Shown here: one piece after another, positions 20,401 through 31,542 of the stretch
Numbering within the stretch: the first letter of the stretch is position 1
Layout of the letters: the number at the start of each line of letters is the position of its first letter
The notes under the pieces: generated by a model
Database searches by the model: none
What the model was told of the DNA's origin: nothing
Seen by the model: only the letters and a program-made list of their open reading frames with translations
Program-made: the position numbers and the translations under genes
NCBI GenBank assembly: GCA_039654915.1
Contig: CM077595.1
Location: forward strand, 49,817,501 to 49,881,500
Direction of reading: 5' to 3'
DNA from: Aquilaria yunnanensis
Taxonomy: Eukaryota > Streptophyta > Magnoliopsida > Malvales > Thymelaeaceae
Length of the DNA: 64,000 nucleotides

Positions 20401-22686
20401 GCTTCGTTTCTTTTGCCGGACAGGTTTTGCTTTCAGGCTTACTTTGAGGCTATGCTGTATTATGCCAGAGTTTACCCCTGGCATATCTTTCGGCGAGTAG
20501 GCAAACAGTTCTTTATTTTTTAGCAGAAAAGATACAAGGTTTTCCTTCCCACCTTCGGCCAAGCTCTTCCCTATTCGGGTAGATTGTCCTGGGATAAGTT
20601 CTACTGTTTCCATTTCCGCTTTTGCGAGATCTTCTTCTTTGCCTTTTTCTGGCGCCTTTGCCTCCATTGTTTGTGCGAAGTTGCTCGCAGGGGCCTTTCG
20701 TGCTTTCACAAACACCTTTCTTACCTCGGCCTGGTCTATGAAGATCTCTGCATCTCCATCCTTGGTGGCGAATGTAAGAGTCAAGTACTTCATATCAGGG
20801 AGAATGTGCAGGTTTCCCTGTGTCTGCCTTCCAAGGATGGCGTTGTACGAGGACGGGACGTCCATGATGATGAACCTCGCCATTGTGGAGGCGTACAACT
20901 CAGCTGCTCCGTCTACCGAAGTCCCTCTCATCATCAGTGGGAGGTCGATCCATCCGAGAACGGGCAGTTCGGATGGTCCCACCCTGAAGGTTGGTGAGGT
21001 GATTGGCTTAAGCTCACTGCTGGAGATGCCCAAGCTCGGCAGTAAGTGCGAGAATAGGACGTCCGCATTTGATCCGTCATGAAGTAGCACCCTTTTGACG
21101 TCCCAGTTCCCTATCCTCGCCATGATCAGCAGTGGATCGTCGTGGGGAAAAATGACGGTGGATCCATCTTTGCGGGCCAGCTTCTTTGCTGGATTTTGAT
21201 ATTCCATGACTGCAATTTCTCTGGCCTTCCGCTTTCTTTCCGAGGATGGGAGCCCTGTGGTGATTGTTTGGATAACCCCTGTCGGAGGTGGAGGGCACCT
21301 TTTTGGACTTCGGTTTCTCCGCCTGTCAGAGTCATAGTCCTCATCTTCGGCCCTTTCTTCCTCCATTTTTCTGCCTTTCGGGGATGGCATCCGGAGGTAT
21401 TTCCGAAGTTGGCCCTGCTTTATCAGCGACTCTATGTACTTCTTCAGCTGGAAGCAGTCTTCGGTGTCATGACCGTGGTCGCGATGAAACTGGCAGAACT
21501 TCTTTGCATTCTTCTTATTATCGGCGGTCATGGCCCTTGGTCGCCGAATCTGCGTCCGTTGCCTTTCCAACGCCATGAGGATGTTGGTCTGTGTAGTGCT
21601 TAGTGGTGTGAAACTTTGGGGTTTCCTTCCACGCATCCTCCGAGGTCGTCCTGCCAGTTCGGTCGGATGCCGAGCTTGTTGATTGGACCCTTCGGCGCGG
21701 TGGTGATTGGACTTTGGCCCAGCCATTCTTAGTTCCTCGGCGGTCATGTGCTGTTCTGCCCTTCGGTGAAATTCTCCGGGGGTCTCCGGGGGGTCTTTTG
21801 AGAACTCGTAGAACAGCTGTGAGTCTCGCCGAAGGCCCCGTGTCATGGCAAGAATGCGGACTTCGGGCCGAAAGTTGGGGACGCTAAGAGCTTCCCTGTT
21901 GAATCTTTCGACATAGTCTCGGATGGTTTCTCCGTTCCTCTGCTCTATGTCGAACATCTGGACAGGCATCTTCGCAGTAGGTCGACTCCCAATGAATTGC
22001 TGCGTGAAGGCTGTGGACAACTCCTGGAACTCAGTGATGGTCCCTGAAGGCAATGAATTGTACCATGCAGTTGCTGGCCCTGTGAGGGTGACTTCGAAGC
22101 ACTTGCACATGGTAGCGTCGTCAGCACCGTGCATTATCATGCTGCGTCTGTACTTCATCAGATGGGCCTGTGGATCAGTACGGCCATCATAAATCTCCAA
22201 CCGGGGTACTCTGAAGTCACCTGGCATGGCTGCCTCGGCCACGGTCCGGGTGAACGGGGACCCATCTTCGCAGAAGGCTCCCGTGTGCCTGTCCCAAACG
22301 GGTTTTCTGGCCATTTGTTTCTCCACCCTATCTAGCCGTGCTAATATCCTCTCCATAAGCACGGTGGCACTAGGCGCTTCTTCAGGGAAGGGAGATTGTC
22401 GGCGCCTCTTCGGGGAGCGAGTTCGGCGCTGAGGGGTTACGGACCTCACCTCAGGAGATGAACTCCTTCACCGTGAGACTTTCGGTCGTTTGGACCCAGT
22501 TTATCCTACAGGCCGTTGCCCGAGGGGTATACTCTCCGTGGATGACTCTTCGCGCGGGTCTATGCTTCCCGAACTGCGATGGGTCGACCTCTGACTTTTC
22601 TCCCGATGGCGTGCAGGTGAGGGAGGTTTTTGGGCCTGTGTCTGCTGGGACCATCTTCGGTCGATCTGCTGTGTCATTTCAGCCAC
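17422..22686 (-). CDS. gag-pol: Tat-E gag-pol polyprotein (near-intact, one stop in integrase)
   Basis: One frame of 1,530 codons (22,449-17,857) is followed by TGA at 17,854-17,856 and the same frame to 17,422. Numbered from 22,449, gag capsid words lie at about 80-240, a zinc-knuckle variant C319-H322-H327-C332, and the protease D458-G-S. The RT YVDD is at 830-833 and a first RNase H at 980-1,100 has lost its catalytic Asp. An archaeal-type RNase H at 1,118-1,245 keeps D1124, E1162, D1186 and D1236. The integrase spans 1,328 onward. It has S1366 for a zinc Cys and N1398 for the first catalytic Asp; D1458 and E1494 are present. Upstream, TAA (22,501) and TGA (22,468) split the gag N-terminus. 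The product would make particles and copy RNA to DNA, but integration looks impaired. Confidence 0.92.
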
Positions 22687-22695
22687 GACCGAACG

Positions 22696-22719
22696 CTAAA
22701 ACTCCCTCATAAAGCTCAT
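22696..22719 (-). other. Short upstream ORF in the Tat-E leader
   Basis: An ATG is followed by six codons and TAG, encoding MSFMREF. Tat-F has a matching 24-base frame at 34,856-34,879, encoding MGFLRNF. Both lie just upstream of the gag frame and in frame with it. It could be a translational control uORF or the old gag start carrying an ancestral stop. Confidence 0.45.
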
Positions 22720-22870
22720 ACTGATTACTAGAGGGCGATCTTCCTCAGACGCAGAAGTCCCTGGGAGTGTTTGCTCAGCAGCCGGTTGTGTCTCAGGCGC
22801 GGACGGAGACCTCGGGAGTCACTTGTCCTTAGAACGCCGAGTTTCAATGACGGCAATCTCAGAGCGGGTT

Positions 22871-22888
22871 CCCACAGACTGCGCCAAA
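22871..22888 (-). other. Primer binding site of Tat-E
   Basis: On the minus strand TTTGGCGCAGTCTGTGGG directly follows the LTR end CCATCA. Tat elements typically have a TGGCGCC-type site here. I do not assign the tRNA. The Tat-F equivalent at 38,747-38,764 reads TTTAGCACCATTTGTGGG. Confidence 0.75.
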
Positions 22889-23754
22889 TGATGGCCATGG
22901 GCCTCATCGTTTAGAGTCATGGTGACTGTTGTAGAGACTTCTAGGAGGAAGAACGCCTGGAGGATGGTGCGCCTAAGGGAGAGTACCTGAGATGCTCAGA
23001 AAAAGTGGGTTAGGAGGCCCCTGGAATGTGTTTCCGGGGGAGGAGCCTCCGACGCCCAAGTCATTGGTGGCTGAGAAAAAGGCAGAGGGAATAGCACAAA
23101 GGGGCTGAAGAGTCTTGCCTGGTGATTTTCTCAGAGTCTGGGAGTCAGACCTCTTGCCAACCAACCTCCTGCCAAGTATTTATTTCCTGGTATTTATAGG
23201 AGTGCCTAGCCCATTCAGATCGCGACACGTGGTCGGTCGGATGTTTCCTGAATTTCTGGGTGTAGGGGACAGATAGCTGGTAGCAGGTTGCCTTGAGCCT
23301 TGTGCTGAGATGGGCCATGATGTGATTCTGATGGCGTCAGCGTGTCAAAGCTCCTTTTGAGGCGGCTTATGACGTCTGTGAAAGGATGTGTCAGAGGCTT
23401 CCTTAAATGCTCCTACCGTACTCCTGAGGTCCCTGGGCGGGGTTGTCCTTTGGTACGGACAATGCCTCTTCGGGAAACAAGCACCCAGTTCGGGGGTTCC
23501 CAGCTTCAGGGAGTTCCGCCATCGGGGAGATCATGTTCGGCCCGCAATAGCTGGTGCCTCTTTTCCGAAGGTGATCTGTTTGCAACCTCGGGAGGCTAGT
23601 AGTATCCTCAAGTTTCCTGGCGTGCCGGGCTCGGAGCTCTTCGGCTATCTCCCGAGGTGTATGATCCCATTTTCACTCGGGTATCGCCAGTCTCTTCTGG
23701 CCATTCTTGTGGCAGGGAGTTCGGCCAGATAGAGGCGATAGGCTTTGGCTATCA
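22889..23754 (-). repeat. 5' LTR of Tat-E
   Basis: This 866-bp LTR starts TGATGGCC and ends GGCTATCA on the plus strand, so the ends are inverted repeats. TATA (minus) is at 23,191-23,199 and the conserved hairpin at 23,013-23,067. This LTR would drive the polyprotein transcript. It has a single copy of the 14-bp unit that is doubled in the 3' LTR. Confidence 0.92.
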
Positions 23755-26432
23755 GAACACTTAGACTCTGTATTGATTACAGAAAGTTAAATGCATTAAC
23801 CATAAAGAACAAATATCCCCTCCCAAGGATAGAAGATTTGATTGATCAATTAAAAGGAGCAAAAATGTTCTCCAAGATTGATTTGAGGTCTGCATATTTC
23901 CAGTTAAGGGTAAGGGAGGAGGACATACCTAAGACTGCTTTCAGGACTAGGTATGGACATTTTGAATATACAGTAATGCCATTTGGGCTTACTAATGCAC
24001 CTGCATTCTTTATGGACTTAATGCAGAGGGTGTTCAGAGCACACCTAGACCACTTTGTGGTGATATTTATTGATGATATCTTGGTATATTCCAAGGATGA
24101 GGAAACTCATAAAGAACACCTTAAAGTAGTGCTTGGCGTGCTCCAAGAACATCAGCTTTATGGAAAGCTTAGTAAATGTAAATTCTGGACTCAAGAAATT
24201 GGGTTTTTGGGTCATATAATAAATGATCAAGGATTGGCTGTAGATCCTGAAAAGGTAAAATCAATCCTTGATTGGAAGCAGCCCCAGTGTGTAAGGGAAG
24301 TTAGAAGCTTCTTAGGGTTGGCTGGCTACTACAGAAGATTTGTGCCAAAATTTTCTGTTCTAGCAGCTCCTATGACTCAATTAACCAGAAAGAATTAGAA
24401 GTTTGTCTGGGAACCCAAGTGTGAAGAAAGCTTTCAAGAGCTAAAAAGGAGGCTGACTACAGCCCCTGTATTAGTCCTGCCTGACCCTGAAAAGGAGTAT
24501 GAAGCATTTACAGATGCCTCTCATGTAGGACTAGGTTGTGTTTTAATGCAAGAAAAGCAGGCCATTGCTTTTGGGTCTAGACAGTTAAGGCCACATGAAA
24601 AGAAATATCCAGCGCATGACCTGGAACTAGCAGCAGTAGTTTTTGCCCTTCAGCAATGGAGACACTGTCTCCTTGGTAATAAATTCCAAGTATTTACAGA
24701 CCACAAAAGTCTTAAGTACCTTTTTACTCAGAAGGACCTGAATATGAGACAAAAAAGGTGGCTGGAGTATTTGAAAGATTTTGACTGTGTAATTGAATAC
24801 ACAGCTGGAAAAGCCAATGTAGTGGCAAATGCTTTGAGTAGGAACTACACGGGAATACTCAAAGGTGGTGAGGTTGAACATAAGGCAGAAAGCCTGAATG
24901 TTACCTACCTAGCAAGCTAATGGCTAGCTAAAGAAAGCGAGCAGCTAAAGGTACTCACCATTACACCAGGGTGGAAAGAGCTTATTAAAGAAGCTCAAGT
25001 CGGTGATAAAGAGCTAGAAATGATATCTGGCAAGAATAAGGGAGAACTATATCAAGGTTTTTCCTTTAAACAAGGAGTGCTACATTTTCAAAATAGGTTG
25101 TATGTGCCTGAAAGGGACAACCTAAGAGTTCAAATACTGGAGGAAGCTCACTCTAGTAAGCTGGGTATGCACCCAGGGGCCAAAAAAATGTATCACACTC
25201 TCAGATCATATTTTTGGTGGCCATATATGAGGAAGGATATTAGTACACTTGTGGCTAGTTGTGAAACATGCCAACAAGTGAAGCTGGAACACCAGAAACC
25301 CAGGGGAAAGCTACAAAGCTTAGCCATACCTGAGAGGAAATGGGGATCCATCTCTATTGATTTTGTAGTGGGCATGCCACTGACAAGGAGGAGGCATAAT
25401 GCCATTTGGGTCATTGTGGATAGATTGGCCAAGGCAGCCCATTTCCTTCCCATGAATCTTACTAATTCTTTGGATAAATTGGCACAACTCTACATAAGAG
25501 AAGTAGTAAGATTGCATGGAATACCTGATGACATAGTATCAGACAGGGATCCTAGGTTTGTCTCTAGGTTTTGGAAATCCCTGCATCAGGCATTGGGCAC
25601 CAAACTTAAGTTTAGTTCTGCCTACCATCCACAGACGGATGGACAAACAGAAAGAACTATACAGACTCTAGAAGACATGTTGAGGTGTTGTGTGATTGAC
25701 TTCTAGGGTGAATGGGATGTACATCTACCATTTCTAGAGTTTTCCTATAATAATGGCTATCATTCAGTGATAGGAATGGCTCCTTATAAGGCCTTATATG
25801 GTAGGAGATGTATTACTCCTCATTGCTGCCATCAGCCAGAAGACAAGCTGGAATTGGGGCCAGACATTATTAAGGAGACTACTGAGAAAATTAAATTGAT
25901 CCAAGCCAGGATCAAAACTGCAAATGATATGCGGCAAGCCTATGCAAACCTGAAGAGGAGAAGAGACCTGGAATTCCAGGAGGGAGACTGGGTGTGACTT
26001 AAAGTTTCTCCAATGAAAGGAGTGATCAGATTTGGGAAAAAGGGGAAACTAGCACCTAGGTATGTTGTGCCATACCAAATATTGGCCAAGGTGGGTAATG
26101 TGGCATATCAACTAGACTTACCACCAGAACATGGAAACATACACAATGTGTTCCATGTAAGCTTGCTCAAGAAGTATGTTCCAAGCTACAAGTAGATAGA
26201 AACACCTACAACTGTGATTATGGCACCTAACCTTACTTATGAAGAAGTGCCAATTCAGTTCCTGCCCAGAGATACTAGGAAGTTAAGAAGTAGGTGGATT
26301 TCTATGATTAAGGTGCAGTGGAGTAACCATACTCCTGAGGAGGCAACCTGGGAAGTGGAATAGGAAATTTCCACTAAATACCCTCAACTGTACCCTAGAC
26401 TAGTGAGGAATTTGGAGGACCAAATTCTTTAA
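23755..26432 (+). pseudogene. pol: Element C pol, second part: RT, RNase H, integrase, chromodomain-like tail
   Basis: This resumes the RT exactly where Tat-E cut it, at [11 protein letters not shown]. The RT catalytic word FIDDILVYS lies near 24,064-24,092, and RNase H starts with [10 protein letters not shown] near 24,508. The integrase has an intact HHCC finger (25,145-25,280) and all three acidic catalytic residues in ISIDFVVG, VSDRDPRF and QTDGQTER. The tail with EEATWEVE at 26,337-26,360 resembles a chromodomain, which in this clade guides insertion to heterochromatin. Stops in the one frame are TAG 24,396, TAA 24,918, TAG 25,704, TGA 25,995, TAG 26,193 and TAG 26,361. The natural stop is TAA 26,430. 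Confidence 0.9.
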
Positions 26433-26444
26433 GGAGGGAGGAAT
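26431..26444 (+). other. Polypurine tract of element C
   Basis: AAGGAGGGAGGAAT lies directly before the LTR start TGTTAGG. It is the plus-strand priming site and sets the 3' LTR border. It overlaps the last bases of the pol stop codon. Confidence 0.9.
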
Positions 26445-29439
26445 TGTTAGGCTCACCTCCTAAGTGCTTGGCTTAGGCCAGGAAGCAAGAACAAAACAAA
26501 GAAGACTGATGAGAGCACTATGGGAACTAGTACAATGGTCTATGTGCAAAGCTGGAAACTTTCAGGACTTAAATGCACATAGAAACTGGGCTATTGAAAA
26601 GCTGACAGAAATCCTATTTGATGCCTATTTGATCTTATGCTAGACAAATTTGAGTGAAGAACATCAAAAGGGTGCAAGTTGGTGTTTGGCCGAAAGGTTC
26701 ATTTTGAGGTAACTTCATGTTCTTCATTTGATTACATGGTAATGGTGCCATGAACAAGGTTTATTGATGATTAAATGATTATATGATAGGTTAGATTGAG
26801 GAAGAACATTAATGTATGGAATTGGGCATTTTGGCCGAGAGCTTGAACTAGTATAGTTTGGTGTTCTTCATTGAATACATGGTAGTTGATCCATGAGTAA
26901 GTGTTGTTGATGCCTATTTGTTGTTATGGTAGGCTATTTGAGTGAAGAACACTTGGGCATTGAAAGTTGGCTTTGTGGCCAAAAGCTATTTTGTGGTAGG
27001 GTTCACTAACACTTGATTATGCTTGGTGAATTACCGTGGTTCAAGTGTTTAGAGTGGCTAAGTGATGGTTAAAATTTGCCAAATGACCTTAGTTGCTTGA
27101 TGGGGTATTGAGAATACATTCGGTTTACTTTTTGATTAGCTAATTAACTAATGTACAAGTACTAGAAATGCAAGCAAGTGTGGCCTAATTGCTTAGCATT
27201 TTGGAGCTATAAATGGGAGTGGAATGTTTGATGGTGTTTGGTGTGCAAATAAAATGCACATGTGTACATGTATGGTATAATGGCCGAGACCACTATGTGG
27301 TGTGTGTGTGATTTATTGTGTGCTTTGGTGTTTTCCATGTGCTTGCTAACCAACTTATGTTATTGTGAATTATATGCCATGGTTAATTATCATGTATATG
27401 TATATGCTTGGTTTTCGTTGTCTTTATGTTTGTTTTGCAGGTAAGCTGAGTGATAGCCAAAGGCTATCGCCTCAATCTGGCCGAACACCCTGCCACAATA
27501 ATTGCCAGAAGAACTGGCGCTTCCCGGGAACAGGTGGAATCATGCACCTCGGGAGATAGCCGGAGAGACCCGAGCCTCGGCACGCCAGTAAAACTTGAGG
27601 ACTCCATTCGCCCCCCAAGGTTGTGAACAGCGCGCCTTCGGAAAAGTGGCACCAGACATTGCTGCCCGAACATGATATCCCCGAAGGCGGAACCCCCTGG
27701 AACTGGGAACCCCCGAACTGAGGGTGTGCTTCCCGAAGAGGCTCTGTTCGAACTAGAGGACGACCTCGCCCAGGGACCTCGGGAGTACGGCAGGCGCATT
27801 TAAGGAAGCATTTAAGGAAGCCTCTGACACGTCCCACCACAGACGTAAAAAGTCACCCTGACGCGCAGACGCCATCAGAATCACATCATGGCCCGTCTCA
27901 GCACAAGGCTCGAGGCCATCTAGTTACCAACTATCTGTCCCCTACGCCCAGAAGTTCAGGAGCATCCGACCGCACACGTGTCATGATCTGAACGGGCTAG
28001 GTATTCCTATATATACAGGAAATAAATACTTGACAGGAGGTTGGTAGGCCGGAGATACAGCTCCCACACTCTGAGAAAATACCAGGCGAGACTTTTCTGC
28101 CTTTCTCTTTGAGCTAGTGACTTTCCCCTTTTTCCGGCCACCACTGACTTGGGCGTCAGAGGCTCCCCCCCCCGGAAAAACACTCCGGGGGCCTCCTAAC
28201 CCTGTTTTCCAGCTTTTCAGGTACTCTCCTTGGGGCGATCCACCTTCCAGGCGTTCTTCCTCCTAGAAGTCTCCTCAGCAGTCATCATGACTCACAACGA
28301 TGAGGCCCAAGGCCATCACTGAGCTAATGGGAGGTTAAGCTTTGAGTGAATACTCAGCTTAACTAAATAGACTCTTATTGAGTTGTATTTGAAAAGTAAA
28401 TCCTACTGAGTTTATACTTACTGCCCATCCCATTAGTTTTCAGGAAAGGACATACGGCCTGAGTAGTGCTAACTTGGTTTGTGCTTGTGCTTAGTACTAG
28501 CTTGCTTATTTTCCAAGGTATGTGCCAATGGATGATTGGCTTAGTGAATTTGGTTCATTACAAGTCTTATATCTTGTCGGCCGAGACTTATGAGTTAAGT
28601 TTGCAAGCTGTAGTGTGGGGGATCTGTCTAGGAAAGCATTATGGATACTTGGACCTTGGCTCTGATTGTAGTTTTTACTTTTATGACAATGAACATGGCA
28701 GTTGGGTTGGTGCTGCAGTGTGTGCTTCTGTATGGGATCCTTAAGGTTATGTTTGACCATTAATGGTCTTGGTCTGTATTTAACTTGGCATGGACAACTT
28801 ATGGACTCATGGCATGTAGCCATGTTAGGTGCTAGGTAGACTACCTTTTGAGTGTACATATATGTAGTCTTGATGCCTAGGCTGGTGTTGGCTTTGTTGG
28901 ACTTGTATGCCAAGTTATGTATGGACTTATGGATGGTTTTGTGCTTGTATATATATGTTGAATGCTATGGGCCAAGGTTTGGCACTTTTATGTATAAAGT
29001 TATGGGCCTATTCTTGGATAAGTGTTGTGAACCTCCATGTGTACTTATGTTGGCCGAGAAGATCATGTGCATTTTAGCATAGTGTTTTCAAATTAAAGTA
29101 TCTTCTGTGGGCTTCTTGGTTGCCATATAAGTAGCACACTTGATTGCACACCATATATGCACCTGAAATTTCATTTAGTGTTGCCTTGCTTGATATACAA
29201 GTAATCTATTAATACCTTGCTTATTTTGCAAGTTAGAGGTATTGGGCCTTGCCTCTGCTACAAGGAAATTATTGGACTTGTGTCAAAGCCTCCTAGGCCA
29301 CCTCCTAGGCTTCTCAACTTAAGAAAATAAGACTTAATGTTGCCATTGCTGGCTTGGCCGAATTAAAGAATTTAGAATTGGAGTTGGGTTGAGAGTTAAA
29401 CTAGAAACTTATAGGCCAAGGCCTGTGTGAGGTGTGACA
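26445..29439 (+). repeat. 3' LTR of element C, deleted and interrupted
   Basis: It matches the 5' LTR from TGTTAGG to GTGTGACA, with two differences. About 848 bp equivalent to 7,334-8,181 are missing at 26,615. A Tat solo LTR is inserted at 27,451-28,318. Sampled identity is about 96-99% to the 5' LTR. The right target copy GAAGC follows at 29,440-29,444. Confidence 0.9.
27451..28318 (+). repeat. Solo Tat LTR with perfect TSD CTGAG
   Basis: This 868-bp LTR starts TGATAGCC and ends GGCCATCA, flanked by CTGAG at 27,446-27,450 and 28,319-28,323. It is related to the Tat-E LTRs but in the opposite orientation and diverged from them. It keeps the hairpin (about 28,143-28,201), a TATA-like CTATATATA near 28,008 and the 14-bp duplication. 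No internal sequence remains. It is the youngest layer at this site because element C's LTR surrounds it. Confidence 0.93.
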
Positions 29440-29482
29440 GAAGCTTGGTCAAGAACTAAGGGTAAAGGATTGGTGAGGGATA
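29440..29482 (+). repeat. Old chromovirus LTR remnant (D), middle piece
   Basis: This 43-bp piece lies between element C and the next solo copia LTR. Its first five bases are the right target copy of element C and its last five (GGATA) are the left target copy of the copia LTR. It links the left piece at 6,900-7,163 with the right piece at 30,900. Confidence 0.6.
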
Positions 29483-30899
29483 TGTTAGCGTTGTGCTCAA
29501 AAAGCCAATCATGAGATGATTGTATTTTTTGCACATTGAGTCATGATATTTTATTAAGGCATTAATCCAGCAATTATGTTTGTTGTTTTTGTTTCTGTAT
29601 AACATAATAAACAAAATTGTAACCCTAGAATAATGATATTCTCAAACGTCCCTGGTCTAGTATTATTGTGGAGCGGGTTGCAATAATGCATAACGACTAG
29701 CATATGTGGAGACTAATATGAGATATGTACTTTACATGTGGGTACAAGTTGGAGAACTTGTGTACTGGAACGACCCACTATGAGAACACTACATGGATCG
29801 TTATCTGAGTGTCATAAGTGATTCTCATAGTGATCATGGTATATGTAGTCCTTTGACCTAAGGTCATCAAGGTTCCCTACATGTGAGTCGCATACTTTGA
29901 TACTTTCGTTTGTTTCTCGTAACTGAGTGAACTTGAAGGAGGTCATTGGGTATGTCACATATGATGTGGAGGGATTTGTATGATCAAGATGGGATTTTTC
30001 CCTCCTATGTAACGGAGTGATATCATCCGTCCCCTTGATAGAGTGAGACTTAGAAAAATGCATGGCCATGCTCGGATGAATTGATATACGATATCAATGT
30101 CATTAGTTTAAGTTGGTCTACTCGGTAATCAAGAAACCAAAGATTGGGCTATACGAGAGTGACACATTCCATGTTTCGTGCTTAGTCTTGATATCTTGGA
30201 CAAAGGGACAATGGCATATATCGGTAATGATCATAATGGTTTAGTAGAATCACCGACAATCTTGTCACTTGGGTAGCAATGATGTGTTGCTAGACACCGC
30301 TCGTTACTTATGATCATAAATGTGATTTATGATCATTGCCAATGTGGTAAGAGCCTATTGGGTCACACACATAGAGCTATTTAGATCATTAGAGTGCATG
30401 GGCTAATTATTTGGGTTATGGTTTCACAATAATTTCATATTAATAATGGGCCCAAGGGTTAAGCCATTATTAAGCCTGAAATTAAAGCCTACTTGGATTA
30501 GGGCTTTGAAACCCATTTGGCCTGGAAGTTGTGTCTCACTATAAATACAACTTTTAGTGAGAAATTCATAGCTTTTTGCCCTAGCCTCCCAAAAGGATAG
30601 CCACACTCTTCTCTTGCAATTCCTTAAAGGACATAAGCTAGCACTACGAGCGTAAGAGAAACGCATCTGTCGAGATGTGGTGGAAGCATGGTGATCCCAA
30701 GAGGCTCGTGTGGATACCATAAAGAGCTTGAACACATAAACTGTTCAGGTTTTCTGATTCGACTCTATAGTTGGGTGAAAGATCTCAACCGAAAATTAGG
30801 TTTGAAAATTTTTGAACACCCGATTTACCTCGTGTCACTTGGATCCTGGAGGGTTTCAGCTAAATTCCGCTGTGCTTGTTTGGCTCCCAAAACCCAACA
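29483..30899 (+). repeat. Solo copia LTR (B5) with perfect TSD GGATA
   Basis: It starts TGTTAGCGTTGTGC and ends AACCCAACA, giving 1,417 bp. GGATA flanks it at 29,478-29,482 and 30,900-30,904. It has the canonical termini of this LTR family, so it serves as the local reference for the other copies. TATAAATA is at about 30,541. The ORFs inside it are chance frames. Confidence 0.94.
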
Positions 30900-31542
30900 G
30901 GATACACTATACTCTTCTTGAATTGGTTGAATTCCATGTTGTAGAATAGTGTTAAGCATCTAAGGGATAGTTGTGGAACTAGACGAACTTGGTTTGTTGT
31001 AAGGGCTATGGATTGCTTTTGGGTGTATGTGTTAGTATGATAGCTTGCTATGTTAATGGAAAGTATTAAAGCTCACTCATGAGTCGGCCAACTCATGTGT
31101 GAACTTAGAACTCTATGTGATGATTTCATTTTAATTAATATAACTAAGAAATGAGTCAATGTGTGGTGGACAAGATAGTTGTAATGTTGGCCGAGACCAA
31201 TGGGAATGTGGAGTATGTGTGAGTTGCATGCTTTGGTGATTGTTTGTGCTTGCTGACCCTTATTAGCTAGATGGTTATCATATTATCTTGCATAGTTGTG
31301 TTTTGCTTGTCATCATGTTTGTTTTATAGGTTGGAGCATCACTTAAGGAGGTTAAGCTTCCGGGTTTCACTAAATAAGCTTATAAGCCTGTATGTGTTCC
31401 CTTATTGAGTTATACATATAACTCATGCCCTGTATTTATATGTTTTAGGAAAAGATTATGAACCTTGAGTTGTTTGAGTGCCAAGAATTGTGTATTCGGG
31501 TACTTAGGAGGAATGAATACTAGCTTGGTAAATTGGTTCAAT
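30900..31542 (+). repeat. Old chromovirus LTR remnant (D), right piece
   Basis: This is non-coding. It resembles the element C LTR between about 8,860 and 9,190: GGCCGAGACCA, a TTTGTTTT(A/G)(T/C)AGG word, then GGAGGTTAAGCTT and a TTATTGAGT run. It is clearly more diverged than the two element C LTRs are from each other, so it is an older relative. It ends where a minus-strand copia LTR begins. Confidence 0.6.

Larger units (their letters stand above)
12674..23754 (-). mobile_element. Tat-E: nearly complete Tat-lineage Gypsy element, TSD GAACA
   Basis: This 11.08-kb element is flanked by a perfect 5-bp duplication GAACA (12,669-12,673 and 23,755-23,759) in the RT gene of element C. It lies on the minus strand: 5' LTR 22,889-23,754, primer site 22,871-22,888, polyprotein frame from about 22,680 down to 17,422, and 3' LTR 12,674-13,549. 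Between pol and the 3' LTR lies a 3.9-kb region with a spliced gene on the opposite strand and a degenerate repeat array. That extra region and the second RNase H are hallmarks of the Tat clade. The LTRs differ at about 30 positions in 860 by eye. Confidence 0.95.
7164..29439 (+). mobile_element. Element C: Tekay-like Gypsy chromovirus with two nested Tat insertions
   Basis: The boundaries are LTRs that start TGTTAGGCTCACC and end GTGTGACA. The flanks GAAGT and GAAGC form a 4/5 target duplication. The plan is 5' LTR, Met-tRNA primer site, gag, protease, RT, RNase H, integrase, chromodomain-like tail, polypurine tract and 3' LTR. Tat-E interrupts RT at 12,674-23,754, and a Tat solo LTR interrupts the 3' LTR at 27,451-28,318. 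Without them the element is about 10.3 kb. Sampled stretches of the two LTRs match at roughly 98%, so the insertion is fairly young, yet the coding frame holds 14 stops. It may have been copied in trans by an active relative. Confidence 0.9.
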
